From Acidobacteriaceae bacterium (GTDB taxonomy: Bacteria; Acidobacteriota; Terriglobia; Terriglobales; Acidobacteriaceae): a stretch of 64,000 bases of DNA. The stretch is from NCBI GenBank assembly GCA_025462885.1, contig JAOAPN010000006.1:124001-188000 (forward strand). Direction: 5' to 3'. The notes below the pieces were generated by a model, which worked only from the letters and a program-made list of their open reading frames with translations, ran no database searches and was not told where the DNA came from. The position numbers and the translations under genes are program-made. This document shows positions 45,137 through 55,105 of the stretch, in pieces; positions within the stretch are counted from its first letter, which is position 1; each line of letters starts with the position of its first letter.

Positions 45137-47600
45137 GTGAAAGCAGCGCGGACAACCACATTTTAGGGCAGAACAGGCCGCCGGGCTGCAGTACCGGCAC
45201 TCGTTCTGGCTTTGATGGCTTTCACTCTCCCGTCGACCCTGCGAGCGCAGATGGATGCGGCCGCCAGCATCTTTGGTGGACAGCCTGCGCAAGACGGGAC
45301 AGACGGGCCCCGACTCTACTTCTAGGGTGCCGCAGAGCAACGTAGTCACAACGACTACGACGCGGAGAGGCATCGGCTCCCAGCCCAGCGCTGCTGGTGC
45401 GGCTACTGCGGCGGAACGCCAAGTGACCCGCCCTGCCATCGCACCCACACCCGATACCGAATTTCAAAGGATGGTGTCGGCGACGACGGGAAGGCAGCTT
45501 CCGATCTTCGGGGCGTCGCTCTTTGCAGGAGACGTTCCTTCGACCTTCGCCCCCGTGGACGATATCCCTGTCGCTCCCGACTATGTAATCGGTCCCGGAG
45601 ACGAGCTCCGCCTCCAGGTCTGGGGCCAGGTGAACCAGGAAGGTTCCTTCGTAGTGGACCGGACCGGGGCAATCTCAGTGCCCCAGATGGGGACCGTCCA
45701 CGTGTCGGGACAGCGCTACGACCAATTGAGCGATTTCCTGAAGGCCCAGTTCGGACGCGTCTACCGGAACTTCAACCTGAATGTGAACATGGGCCAGTTG
45801 CGCTCCATCCAGGTCTTCATTGTCGGACAGGCCCGCCGTCCCGGAAGCTATACCATCAGTTCGCTCAGCACGCTGCTGAACGCCCTGTTTGCCTCCGGCG
45901 GTCCCATGCCACAGGGGAGCGTGCGGGATATCCAGGTAAAGCGCGGAGCGGAGACCATCGTCCACTTCGATCTCTACGATCTGCTGCTGCACGGGGATAA
46001 GAGCAAAGATATCGTCCTGTCGCCCGGGGACGTGATCTTCAGCCCTGCTGTCGGTCCGCAGGTGGCCTTACTGGGCAGCGTGAATAATGCTGCCATCTAT
46101 GAATTAAAGAAAGACCCGGCCAGTGCGACCACTGTCTCGGATCTGTTGGAATTGGCGGGTGGCCGCACCAGCAGCGCAGCCGGAACTCAGGTCCGTCTCG
46201 AACGCATCGTGAACCACCAGGTGCTCAGCATCCTCGATGTCGACCTTGGCAGCACGGCAGGAGCTGTCTTACAGGGTGGAGATATGGTCTCGGTGACCTC
46301 CATTGTCGATCACTTTAAAGATGCCGTGACCTTGCGAGGAAACGTTGCGAATCCTGGTCGGTATGTCTGGCACACGGGGATGCGGGTTAGCGATCTGATT
46401 CCGAATAAAGACTCGCTCGTAACCCGCAACTACTGGCAGAAGCGCAACGAACTCGGCCAGCTACCTCGGGAGTATCAACCGCAGGTAGACAGCGGCGCTG
46501 CAGGGTCGCTCCAGGTCCGAGGCACAACCGATCTCGCCGCGACGGATCGCGTGACCGAAGGCGGTGCAGCCCGTGCGAGTGAAGGGGGCAATGCCCTGGG
46601 CGCGGCCCTCGCTGGCGGCAGTGGAATCTTTCACGGCATTACCGATGTCGTCTTGAGTGCGCCGGATATCAACTGGAGCTACACCGTCATCGAGCGGCAG
46701 AGAGCATCGGACCTGACCACGACGCTGATCTCCTTCAACCTGGGAAAGGTCGTCCTCGACGGAGATCAGTCGCAGAACATGGAGCTTCTGCCCGGGGATA
46801 TTGTAACGATCTTCTCGACAGCGGATTTGCGCGTTCCAACAACACAGCAGACGCGCTTCGTGAGACTCGAAGGGGAGTTCATTGCGGCAGGCGTCTACAG
46901 CGTGCAGCCCGGAGAGACGCTGCGGCAGTTGCTGAAGCGATCGGGCGGACTCACCCCTGAGGCGTATCTCTATGCGTCGGAGTTTACGCGGCAGTCTACC
47001 AAGCGGGTCGAGCAGCAACGATTGAATGAGTATGCGGACCAGCTCGAAGCCCAGGTCTCGGCGGAGACAAGCGGCATGATCGCGAAGTCCGTAACCGATC
47101 GGGATGCCTCGGCCGCCACTGCTTCTGCGACCGGCGCCTAGGCGGCGATCGCCCGTCTCCGTAGAATTCAGCCGGTGGGCCGCATCGTGTTGCCTCTGAA
47201 GCCGGACACTCGGAGCATCGACGATATTCCCGACTTGGCCCTTGAGGACGGCGATCGCTTCGTGGTGCCGCAGGTGCCGTCGAACGTCAATGTCGCCGGC
47301 CAGGTCTACAGCGCAAACGCGTTCGTGTTCGAGCGAGGGCATCGCGTGAAGGACTACCTGAAGGTCGCCGGCGGACCCAGCCGGCTGGCCAACACAAATC
47401 GTACCTTCGTGCTGCGGGCGGATGGCTCGGTCTTCAGCCATCAGTATGGCAATCTTGAGAAAGCAGTAATGTTCCCAGGCGATACCCTCATCGTACCGAT
47501 GAAGATCGACAAACGAGCTGTGCTTCGCACCCTGGTCGACGTTGCAACAGTCGTTGGGCAATTTGGGATCGGCGTCGCAGCGATCAATGTCTTGAAATGA
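45137..47600 (+). pseudogene. SLBB-domain polysaccharide export protein (Wza-like), broken by in-frame stops and a frameshift
   Basis: Outer-membrane polysaccharide export protein of about 800 residues. The ORF 45255-47141 holds the export motif (PDYVIGPGDELRLQVWGQVNQEG) and several SLBB domains (GQARRPGSYTISSLSTLLNALFASGG; GEFIAAGVYSVQPGETLRQLLKRSGG). It ends at TAG 47139-47141, but the same frame continues without a gap as AAIARLRRIQPVGRIVLPL..., the normal C-terminus, in ORF 47175-47600. Upstream, another frame encodes a good signal peptide (VPALVLALMAFTLPSTLRAQ) with GTG at 45137 and a TAG at 45164; it must be joined to the main frame by a one-base shift between about 45220 and 45328. Probably non-functional unless read through. 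Confidence 0.75.
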
Positions 47601-47631
47601 AGCAAAGTGACCTGTGGAGGCTAGACCAGGG

Positions 47632-48780
47632 ATGAAGCAGGGACGCGGGCACCAACTGGATGAAGTCGAGTGGGATGTTGGGAACATCGTGCGCCGGTTG
47701 GTGGCAAAGCGGTCGACTCTACTAATATTTCTCCTTGCAGGGGCGATCGTTGGAATGGGAATTGCGCTGCTCCTGTCCCCGTGGTTCAAGGCCGAGGTGG
47801 TGTTCCTGCCGCCAAAGAATGCGGATCTGCCTGCCAGCCTCTCGGGCTCCTCACTCCTACGCAGCGAAGACACCAGCGATACCTATCTCGGTATGCTCAT
47901 GAGTCGCACGGTTGCAGAGGACGTCGTGGATCATGCCGGCCTGATGAAGGAATACAAGGCGATAACGCGCACCCAGGCAAAGAATGTTCTCTCGGCCAAC
48001 TCCAATTTCCTGGTCAACAAGAACTCGCTCATCGTGGTGGATGTGAAAGCAAAGACACCGCAGTTGGCGGCGAAGATTGCTGACGCGTATCTCGATGCAC
48101 TCTATCGCTTGAATGGTGAGATGGTCGCATCCGCGTCGTTCCATAGGCGGGAGTTTTTTGAGCAGCAACTGGACCAGCAGAAGAACGCATTGGCGCAAGC
48201 TGAGTTGGATATGAAAAAGACTTAGGAGGAGACGGGGCTTGTACTTCCCGCGGGCGAAGCGCAAGCCGGTTTGATGGCGACAGCGCAACTGCAAAGCGCC
48301 ATCGGAACAGCGGAGACGAGGCTAGCTGGCTTGTTGATGGGCGAGACGGAACAAAACCCGCAGGTGACGCAGGCGCGGGCTGAACTTGCAGCGTTGCGCG
48401 CTCAACTCCTCCGGCAGCAGGCCAATACAAAGACGCAAGCTCCTGGAGGCGGCTTGGCGTCGACGGCAAAATTGCCGGCGCTTACGCTGGAGTACATGCG
48501 AAAGGCGCGAGAACTTAAACTGAGGGAGTCGATCTACGATAGTCTCACCCAACAGTATGAAAAAGCGCGTATCGGTTCAATCGATCCTGGTCCGCAGTTG
48601 CAGGTGGTGGATCGAGCGATGATTCCCGAACAAAAGGCCGGACCGCCGCGAAGACTTTGGATGGTTGGAGGCGCTTTTGCCGGGTTGATTCTGGGATTGA
48701 TTCATGTTCTTGTGTGGACAAAATTCCAGAGGACCCTACGGGAGTTACTGTCACCTCCCACTGCCGAAGTCGAAGGGTAG
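47632..48780 (+). pseudogene. Wzz-like chain-length/polysaccharide co-polymerase, split by an in-frame TAG
   Basis: Two ORFs in one frame: 47614-48225 and 48271-48780. The first has the N-terminal helix (STLLIFLLAGAIVGMGIALLL) and the Wzz domain (FKAEVVFLPPKNADLP; VVDVKAKTPQLAAKIADAYLDAL). It stops at TAG (48223-48225) within a predicted coiled coil: AQAELDMKKT-stop-EETGLVLPAGEAQAGL. The second part continues the coiled coil and carries the second membrane helix (LWMVGGAFAGLILGLIHVLVW). CAG to TAG at this codon would explain the break. Start ATG 47632 follows GGAGG. The protein would set glycan chain length beside the SLBB exporter. Confidence 0.78.
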
Positions 48781-48783
48781 AGC

Positions 48784-50114
48784 GTGCAGGATACGAACGC
48801 TTCCATTCAAGCCCCCGAGGCTACCAATCTTTGGTGGGATAAGACTTTCCTGGTACTGGTGGCGACGCTGTCCTCCACCATCGTGCTCAAGGTCGCTCAG
48901 ATCCAATACTGGAGTGGATCTATTTCGTTCAAATCGGCGTCCTGCTGATTGCGTTTCACAGGAACCACTACAGAATCCGCCTGTTTCGGTCCCTGGCAAA
49001 ACTGGGTATTGCCTATACCTTGTTTTGCATCGTTGCCCTGATTCTGTCGCTTGCGGCGTTACGATTCGACTTTTTCTTGCCGGATATGCTGTCCGCAATG
49101 AAATATCCGGTCGTCATTACGGTGTCGCGTGTCGTAGAGCTGGTAGCTTCCGTGGTTATCATGTTTTACCTTGTGAGCGAGTTTGGCCATGACGTAATGA
49201 AGGTTCGGTTCACGATGCGCCTTTACTTCTGGGTGGGTTTCGCGAGCGCCGTCTACTCGATCGTCTGCTATCCACTGGACATCCTTGGGATTGCGAGCCT
49301 CGGAACATATTCCGATCTGCACCGCATGAGAGGGTTCATGAATGAGGGCGGTCCATATGGGTTATATATCCTCAGCGTCCTCCTGGTTGGAGTAGCTCTT
49401 TACCGCCAAGGCTGGGAGCCGACCCGGCGATTGGGTCTGTCGATGGCGGTGATCGGAATAGCATTCCTGAAGAGCGAATCGAAAGCTGCGTTAGCGGTGG
49501 CGCTTTTTTTGTTTCTTCTTAACGGTTTGATGGCTCGCAGCACAGGCAGGCGTGGCATAGTCATCGGAGCCACGATCTTGTTCCTGGCAATTTCCAGCCA
49601 GTTTGTGGACCTGGCAAGAGGGATTCGTATCTACCGGGAGGCGGGTGCGACGTATGAACGAGTTTCGCATCTGCACAAGCAGGATACGAGCTTCGTCGCA
49701 GGGTGGGTAGCAGGTGCGTTCCTTGTTCCCAGGATGATTGCTGCTCATCCCTGGAGCGGAATAGGCTGGGGGAACTATGCGACCATTAGGAATGCCCCGG
49801 AGTATCGCGGCGCTGCGGCATGGGCGAATCTCGCGGACGATCCCGGACTTGGCATCCTCGGTACAGTTGCGGAATTGGGAATCCTATTGGGTGCGTACCT
49901 GATGGTGTGTCTCATCTTTCCTTATTTGTACTTGCGGCGATTGGGAATGCCGCTCTATGTGACAAACCTGGCTTTGCTTCAACCTGTCGTTCACATTTTC
50001 GGAGCGCAGCTCAACATGACCTATCCTTGGATCGTTACCGCATTTGCCTTGGGTCTTGCCTGCGTCTTAGCAAAAAAAATAAGGCGAGATGAATTGTCGA
50101 AGGTCGCAGGCTGA
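48784..50114 (+). pseudogene. O-antigen ligase/polymerase-like membrane protein, frameshifted
   Basis: The start GTG (48784) opens a frame encoding LWWDKTFLVLVATLSSTIVLKVAQIQYW, a first helix, which then meets a stop. The adjacent frame continues with WIYFVQIGVLLIAFHRNHYRI and runs to 50114 with about ten helices (ORF 49020-50114). The two frames meet at TACTGG-AG-TGG (48910-48917), where one base appears missing. The WWDK start, many helices and the HPWSGIGWGNY motif in the periplasmic loop fit the O-antigen ligase/Wzy superfamily. Confidence 0.72.
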
Positions 50115-50196
50115 AGAAGTGATGGAAGCGGCTGAGTTATATAAGTGGGAAACTTTAAAAAAATAGTCGTCCGTATTCAGGTGCTGGGCGCGAAGG

Positions 50197-51156
50197 ATGA
50201 ACGAGAACAACATGGTTTCAAATGAGAGATATTCGGCACCAGGGGATCGAATCCTGTTGACAGGAGCATCCGGTCAGTTGGGCGGAGAATTGGTAGCCGC
50301 GCTGGCGCCGCTCGGTGAGGTGATCGCACCCGTAAGGGCGCAGATGGACCTCTCGGATGCGGCGGGCGATTTTCGTTTGCTCCGAGAGACGATTCGCGCG
50401 ATGCAACCGCGTTGGATCGTCAATCCTGCTGCGTACACGGCGGTAGACAGAGCCGAGAGTGAGCCGGAACTTGCCTATGCGGTAAACCGGGATGCGGTGC
50501 GGGCCATCGGTGAGGAGGCGCAAAGGATCGGCGCGGTCGTCCTCCATTTCTCTACCGACTATGTGTTCGACGGGCAAGGAACCACGGCCTATGCGGAGAC
50601 GGAGGCGACTGGGCCGGTGAGTGTGTACGGTGCAAGCAAGCTCGCGGGCGAGACGGCTCTGGCAAACACTGGAGCGGGACACATGATCTTTCGCACCAGT
50701 TGGGTCTATGGAAGCCGCGGGAAGAACTTTCTGCTGACGATTCTGAAGCTGGCTCGGGAAAAAGAGGTGCTGCGCATCGTAGGGGACCAGCACGGCGCTC
50801 CAACCTGGAGCAGGGATCTGGCAGGAATGACTGCGGCGGTGATGGCGCGCTGCGAGGTCGAGGCTGTCGATAGCTCGCTGGCCGACGTGATCGAGCGCGT
50901 GGGAGGGGTGTATCACGCGTCCGGAGGCGGCGAGACCACGTGGTTTGGATTTGCGGCGGAGGCGGTGCGCTTGATGAAGCTGGTCCAGCCGGAAGTGAAC
51001 TGGGCTAACATCGAGTCGATTGCAACATCAGAGTATCCGACGCCGGCGAAGCGTCCCGGAAACTCGCGACTGAACTGCGAAAAACTGAAGGAACAGTTTG
51101 GATGGTCGATGATGGATTGGCACGAGTCGCTACGTAAGGTGCTGTCGGAGTTGTGA
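50197..51156 (+). CDS. rfbD: dTDP-4-dehydrorhamnose reductase
   Basis: 319 residues, an extended short-chain dehydrogenase: ILLTGASGQLGGELVAAL (NADPH site), FSTDYVFDGQGTTAYAE, catalytic YGASKLAGE, FRTSWVYGSRGKNFLLTIL, and DQHGAPTWSRDLA. It reduces dTDP-4-dehydro-L-rhamnose to dTDP-L-rhamnose, a donor for polysaccharide synthesis. rfbA, rfbB and rfbC are not in the window. It reads intact although its upstream neighbours are damaged. The translation start may be the second Met (NNMVSN). Confidence 0.93.
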   Translation: MNENNMVSNERYSAPGDRILLTGASGQLGGELVAALAPLGEVIAPVRAQMDLSDAAGDFRLLRETIRAMQPRWIVNPAAYTAVDRAESEPELAYAVNRDAVRAIGEEAQRIGAVVLHFSTDYVFDGQGTTAYAETEATGPVSVYGASKLAGETALANTGAGHMIFRTSWVYGSRGKNFLLTILKLAREKEVLRIVGDQHGAPTWSRDLAGMTAAVMARCEVEAVDSSLADVIERVGGVYHASGGGETTWFGFAAEAVRLMKLVQPEVNWANIESIATSEYPTPAKRPGNSRLNCEKLKEQFGWSMMDWHESLRKVLSEL

Positions 51157-51210
51157 TGATTTCATTCAATTGCATCGGAACGACGAATCGAGTCGACGGA
51201 TAAGGAACGG

Positions 51211-52119
51211 ATGCAGGAAGGAACGCGAGTCTGCGCGATTGTCGTGACCTGGCAACCTGGGCAGGAGGTTGCCGGCGAACTTGCGAGACTTCTTTCCCAG
51301 GTCGATGGGATGGTGGTTGTCGATAACGGATCGCGAGTCGAATTGCTGCAAGGAGTCCGCGAAACGAGTCGCGCGTCCGGCTTCAACTTAATCGAGTTGA
51401 AAGAGAACCTCGGTATTGCAGCGGCACAAAATATGGCAATCGCATGGGCAGAGGCGCAAGGTTTCGAGCTTGCCATCTTTTTTGACCAGGACAGTGCGGT
51501 CCCCAATAATTTTGTAAAGACAATGGTTATGTTTTATGACGAAGATTCCAGTAAGAGTACGCTTGCCATCGTAGCGCCACGGTATCGCGACAGCAGACTT
51601 GGAACGGATCTCGCGGCAGCACGAGTTGCGGACGGCGGACTTGCCCTTGCGATGTGCTCTGGAAGTCTGATTCCCTTGACGGTATTGCGTCGTATCGGAG
51701 GGTTTCAAGAGGATCTGTTTATCGACTACGTCGACTATGATTTTTCCCTCCGCGCGCGCGCCGCTGGATATATTCTGAAGGAGTGCAGCGCGGCTGTTCT
51801 ATTGCATGCGCCGGCAGACCCGCAACGTCGGATGCTCTTTTCGCTACTGCCTGTTACGACCGCGAATTACAGCGCGTCTCGACGGTATTATCTCGCCCGA
51901 AACCTGATCTGGATGGTGCGTCACTATAGCTTTCGTTTTCCCGCGATCTGTCTTTGGTTTGGACTCAATTTTTTGAAAGATAGTATCAAGATCGTGCTGG
52001 TCGAAGACAGCGCCCTAGAGAAGTCGCTCGCCTCGATGCGAGGGGTTGCGGACGGACTGCGAGGGAAGATGGGGCGGGCTTCCGGAGACGTCCGGGCAGC
52101 TCGCGGGAGGGCCTTTTGA
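51211..52119 (+). CDS. GT2-family glycosyltransferase (rhamnosyltransferase-like)
   Basis: 302 residues: CAIVVTWQPGQEVAGELARLLSQVDGMVVVDNGS is the nucleotide-sugar-binding start of GT-A enzymes, and FFDQDSAVPNNF has the acidic DxD-type motif. YVDYDFSLRARAAGY is the acceptor/catalytic segment common in rhamnosyl and related transferases. It follows rfbD, which makes dTDP-rhamnose, so rhamnose transfer is plausible. It reads intact and overlaps the next gene by 4 bases. Confidence 0.88.
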   Translation: MQEGTRVCAIVVTWQPGQEVAGELARLLSQVDGMVVVDNGSRVELLQGVRETSRASGFNLIELKENLGIAAAQNMAIAWAEAQGFELAIFFDQDSAVPNNFVKTMVMFYDEDSSKSTLAIVAPRYRDSRLGTDLAAARVADGGLALAMCSGSLIPLTVLRRIGGFQEDLFIDYVDYDFSLRARAAGYILKECSAAVLLHAPADPQRRMLFSLLPVTTANYSASRRYYLARNLIWMVRHYSFRFPAICLWFGLNFLKDSIKIVLVEDSALEKSLASMRGVADGLRGKMGRASGDVRAARGRAF

Positions 52120-53318
52120 AGATAATGCTCCTGTCGTCACTCTACCCGCCGCTCGGACGAGGCGGTGCAGAGAAGGCCGCGTCCCTGCTGGCCGAGGCGC
52201 TCGTGAAGGCCGGCCATGAGGTCAGCGTCATATCGTTTCAGTCTGGAAAAGACGCATCGGTAGAGCACCGGAACGGAGTCCGCGTTCATCGCATCCCGAT
52301 GGACAGTATGTACTGGCCCTTCGGGTGCGTTGAAAAAGAGCATCCCCTCATGCGGCTCCTGTGGCACGCGATCGATATCTGGAATTGGCGCAGCGCACGA
52401 CGGGTCGGCCGCATCCTCGATCTCGAAAAGCCTGACGTAGTGCACTCACACGTGATCGCAGGCTTCTCGGTCGCGGCATGGCGCGAGGTGCGAAAAAGAA
52501 AGATCCGGCTCGTCCACACGCTGCATGACTACTACATGCTTTGCGTGAGGTCGTCGCTCTTTCGGGATGGGCGCATCTGCGAGAGACGCTGTGGCACATG
52601 CACGGTGATGACGCAGGCTCGCAAGATGGCTTCGCAGAAGGTCGACCCGGTCGTCTCCGTGAGCCAATTTGTTCTGAAGCAGCATCAAGGATTCGGGTAC
52701 TTCAAGCAGGTACCGAGCTCAGTGGTATTCAACGTCATGGATGACTCTGGCGCTATGCTGTCTGAGCGCACGCGAACAGCGGAGGATGCGTTGATCTTTG
52801 GGTATATCGGCAAGATCGAGGAGCCTAAGGGGATCGAAGTTGTGCTCACGGCGACGCGGAGTTTGCCAGGGAACGATTGACGGCTGAGGATAGCCGGGGT
52901 TGGACTTCGGGACTACGTGGAACAGTTGAAAGCGCGATTTCCGGACCCAAGGATCGATTGGCTCGGTCTCACGGAATCAAGGGACTTTTATCAATCGATC
53001 GATGTGTCGATCGTGCCGTCCCTCTGGTTCGACCCGCTTCCGTATGTCACGATCGAGAGCCTTTTTGCTGGGAAGAGTCTTATCTGCGCTCGCTCGGGCG
53101 GGATCCCGGAGATAGCAGCACTGGGGAAGGTTGTCGAAGTATTTCCGGCCGGGGATACAACAGCGCTGGCGGCAATCATGGGGCGAGCTATAGAAGAGAA
53201 GACGAGGTGGCGACAGGGGGGATTTCTCAATCCGCAGAGTGCGCTTCTTTTTGCTGACTCGACGGTAGCGGCTTCGTATGAGACGAGCTATTGCTGCGGA
53301 CCGAATGGCGCTGCGTGA
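52116..53318 (+). pseudogene. GT4-family glycosyltransferase, interrupted by an in-frame TGA
   Basis: The first ORF (52116-52880, TTG start overlapping the GT2 stop) has the GT4 N-terminal domain (SSLYPPLGRGGAEKAASLLAEALVKAGHEVSVIS). It stops at TGA 52878-52880 in SLPGND-stop-RLRIAGVGLRDYVEQL. The same frame continues as the C-terminal donor-binding domain (ORF 52917-53318), with SIVPSLWFDPLPYVTIESLFAGKSLICARSGGIPE. A TGG (Trp) to TGA change at this codon restores a complete GT4 enzyme of about 400 residues. Confidence 0.78.
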
Positions 53319-53463
53319 CATTGCATCCCCATCTGGATTTGACTATCGTGAAGAGCGTGACAGGTGGAACAATCAAGGTCCTTGCAATATGTCCCTCTTT
53401 CTCTGAGCCCGAACTGCGCTCTCGACAGATGCACAGTGCGTCGAGTAGAGGGTGGTTTGCTGC

Positions 53464-54557
53464 ATGAAGACCTTCACCGCAGATCTGCGGATGTATCGGC
53501 ATTCGGGTATCGGACGTTACCTGCGGAACATCTTCCCCTTGCTGCTGCCGCAGCTTCAGGCGGACCGGGTGCGTGTCCTGGGCGAGCGGCCCTCTTCCAG
53601 AATGCTGGATGGCTCGGCGATCCGAGGGTTGAGGTCGTGCACAGTGAGGCGGCCGTTTACAGCATCGGGGAACAGACGCTGGGTCTTCGGGAAGCTTTTA
53701 GCGGAAGTGACCTGCTGTGGATCCCTCACTTCAACGCGCCCTTCCTTTATCCAGGACGGATACTGCTGACGATCCACGACATCGCTCCCCTCGCCATGCC
53801 GGAAATATTGGGCAATACGGTCAAGCGGCGCTACGCCAAGGTTCTGATTGAACGTGCCGTGCAGCGGGCGGTGGCGATCCTTGCAGACTCCGAGTTCACC
53901 GCGTCCGAGTTGCAAGATCGTCTGCATGTGAAAGCGGAAAAGATTACGGTCTCTTATCCCGGAATCGAAGCCTCATGGCCAGAGGCCGGGACCGCCCACG
54001 TTGAGGAGGACGGCAAGCCCTATCTTCTATATGTAGGCAACGTGAAGCCGAACAAGAATCTCAGTCTTCTCTTGCGGGCGTTTGCCCGTGCCGCGAAGGA
54101 TATTCCGTACCGGCTCCTTCTGGTGGGACGCCTCAAAGGTCTTGGCACCGGAGACGAGGGAGTGGTTCGGATGGCCGAGGCAATGGGAGACCGGGTTCGG
54201 TTTGCCGGGGCGGTCTCGGATGCGCAGTTGATCTCCATGTATGCGGGAGCCAGCGCATTTGTGCTCCCATCCCTCTATGAAGGGTTTGGTCTGCCCGTCC
54301 TGGAGGCGATGCGACTGGGGTGTCCCGTACTGTGTTCGACTGCGGCTTCGTTGCCGGAAGTGGCCGGAGATGCTGCAATGTACTTCGACCCCCACTCGGA
54401 GGAGCAGCTCGCCGAGTGCCTGGTCAGAATCCAGAACACTGGGATAGCGGAAGACCTCCGCCGAACTGGTCGGGACCAGGCGCGCAGGTTTAGCTTCGAG
54501 AGGTGCGCGGAACAGTCGGCGGCGCTGATGAATCGATGGATGGAGAACGGGAAATGA
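53464..54557 (+). pseudogene. second GT4-family glycosyltransferase, frameshifted near the N-terminus
   Basis: From ATG 53464 one frame encodes MKTFTADLRMYRHSGIGRYLRNIFPLLLPQLQADRVRVLGERP, the expected GT4 start. The rest of the enzyme is in the next frame (ORF 53364-54557) from LFQNAGWLGDPRVEVVHSEAAV onward. The frames join at GAGCGGCC-CTCTTCC (about 53590), where one C seems to be missing. The C-terminal domain is intact (YLLYVGNVKPNKNLSLLLRAFARA; SAFVLPSLYEGFGLPVLEAMRLGCPVLCS). The ORF-track N-terminus from 53364 is a shadow frame. Its stop overlaps the HAD gene start by 4 bases. Confidence 0.75.
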
Positions 54558-55105
54558 AGCAACGGGCATTGTTTCTGGATCGTGACGGAGTCGTCAACGA
54601 AGAGGTCGGATACCTCCATCGCACAGAGGATGTGCGATTTGTCGACGGAGTTTTCTCCCTGTGCAGGACTGCGGCGGGGCTTGGCTACCGGTTGGTCATC
54701 GTGACCAATCAGGCCGGAATCGCGCGCGGTTATTACACCGAGGAGGCGTTCCAGGAACTGATGGCCTGGATGCGCGAGCAAGCCAGAAAGCACGGAGTGG
54801 AGTGGGATGCGATCTATCACTGTCCGTACCATCCAGAGCACGGTATCGGACACTACAAACAGGAGCACGAAGATCGAAAACCTGGTATTGGGATGCTGCT
54901 GCGTGGCCAGAAGGCGTTTGGCCTGGACCTGACGCAGTGCGTGATGGTTGGCGATCGATGTACAGATATAGTGGCCGCGAATGCGGCAGGCCTGCGGCAG
55001 GCCTTTCTCGTTGATGGCACGGAGGATAGTGCTGCTTGCGCTGGTTCCTTTATTCCCGTTTCGGGACTGCGCGACGTTGAGTCCTGGTTGGTAGAGAAGG
55101 GATAA
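54554..55105 (+). CDS. HAD-IIIA phosphatase (GmhB/HisB-N-like)
   Basis: 183 residues: RALFLDRDGVVNEEVGYL (catalytic Asp pair), LVIVTNQAGIARGYY (Thr/Ser motif), and GDRCTDIVAANAAGL (acidic motif). It resembles D-glycero-D-manno-heptose-1,7-bisphosphate 7-phosphatase. In that family a zinc loop has Cys-x-His and two later Cys; here HCPYHPEHGIGHYKQEHEDRKPG lacks the later Cys pair, so zinc binding may be lost. It would serve ADP-heptose synthesis, consistent with the heptosyltransferase-like gene downstream. ATG 54554 overlaps the preceding stop. Confidence 0.85.
   Translation: MKQRALFLDRDGVVNEEVGYLHRTEDVRFVDGVFSLCRTAAGLGYRLVIVTNQAGIARGYYTEEAFQELMAWMREQARKHGVEWDAIYHCPYHPEHGIGHYKQEHEDRKPGIGMLLRGQKAFGLDLTQCVMVGDRCTDIVAANAAGLRQAFLVDGTEDSAACAGSFIPVSGLRDVESWLVEKG

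Noticed and set aside
45137-48780. Amber codon reassignment (TAG read as Gln) in this organism
   Set aside because: Several intact genes in the window end at TAG, some closely followed by another gene, so TAG acts as a normal stop. Frameshifts in the same locus also point to decay or error instead.
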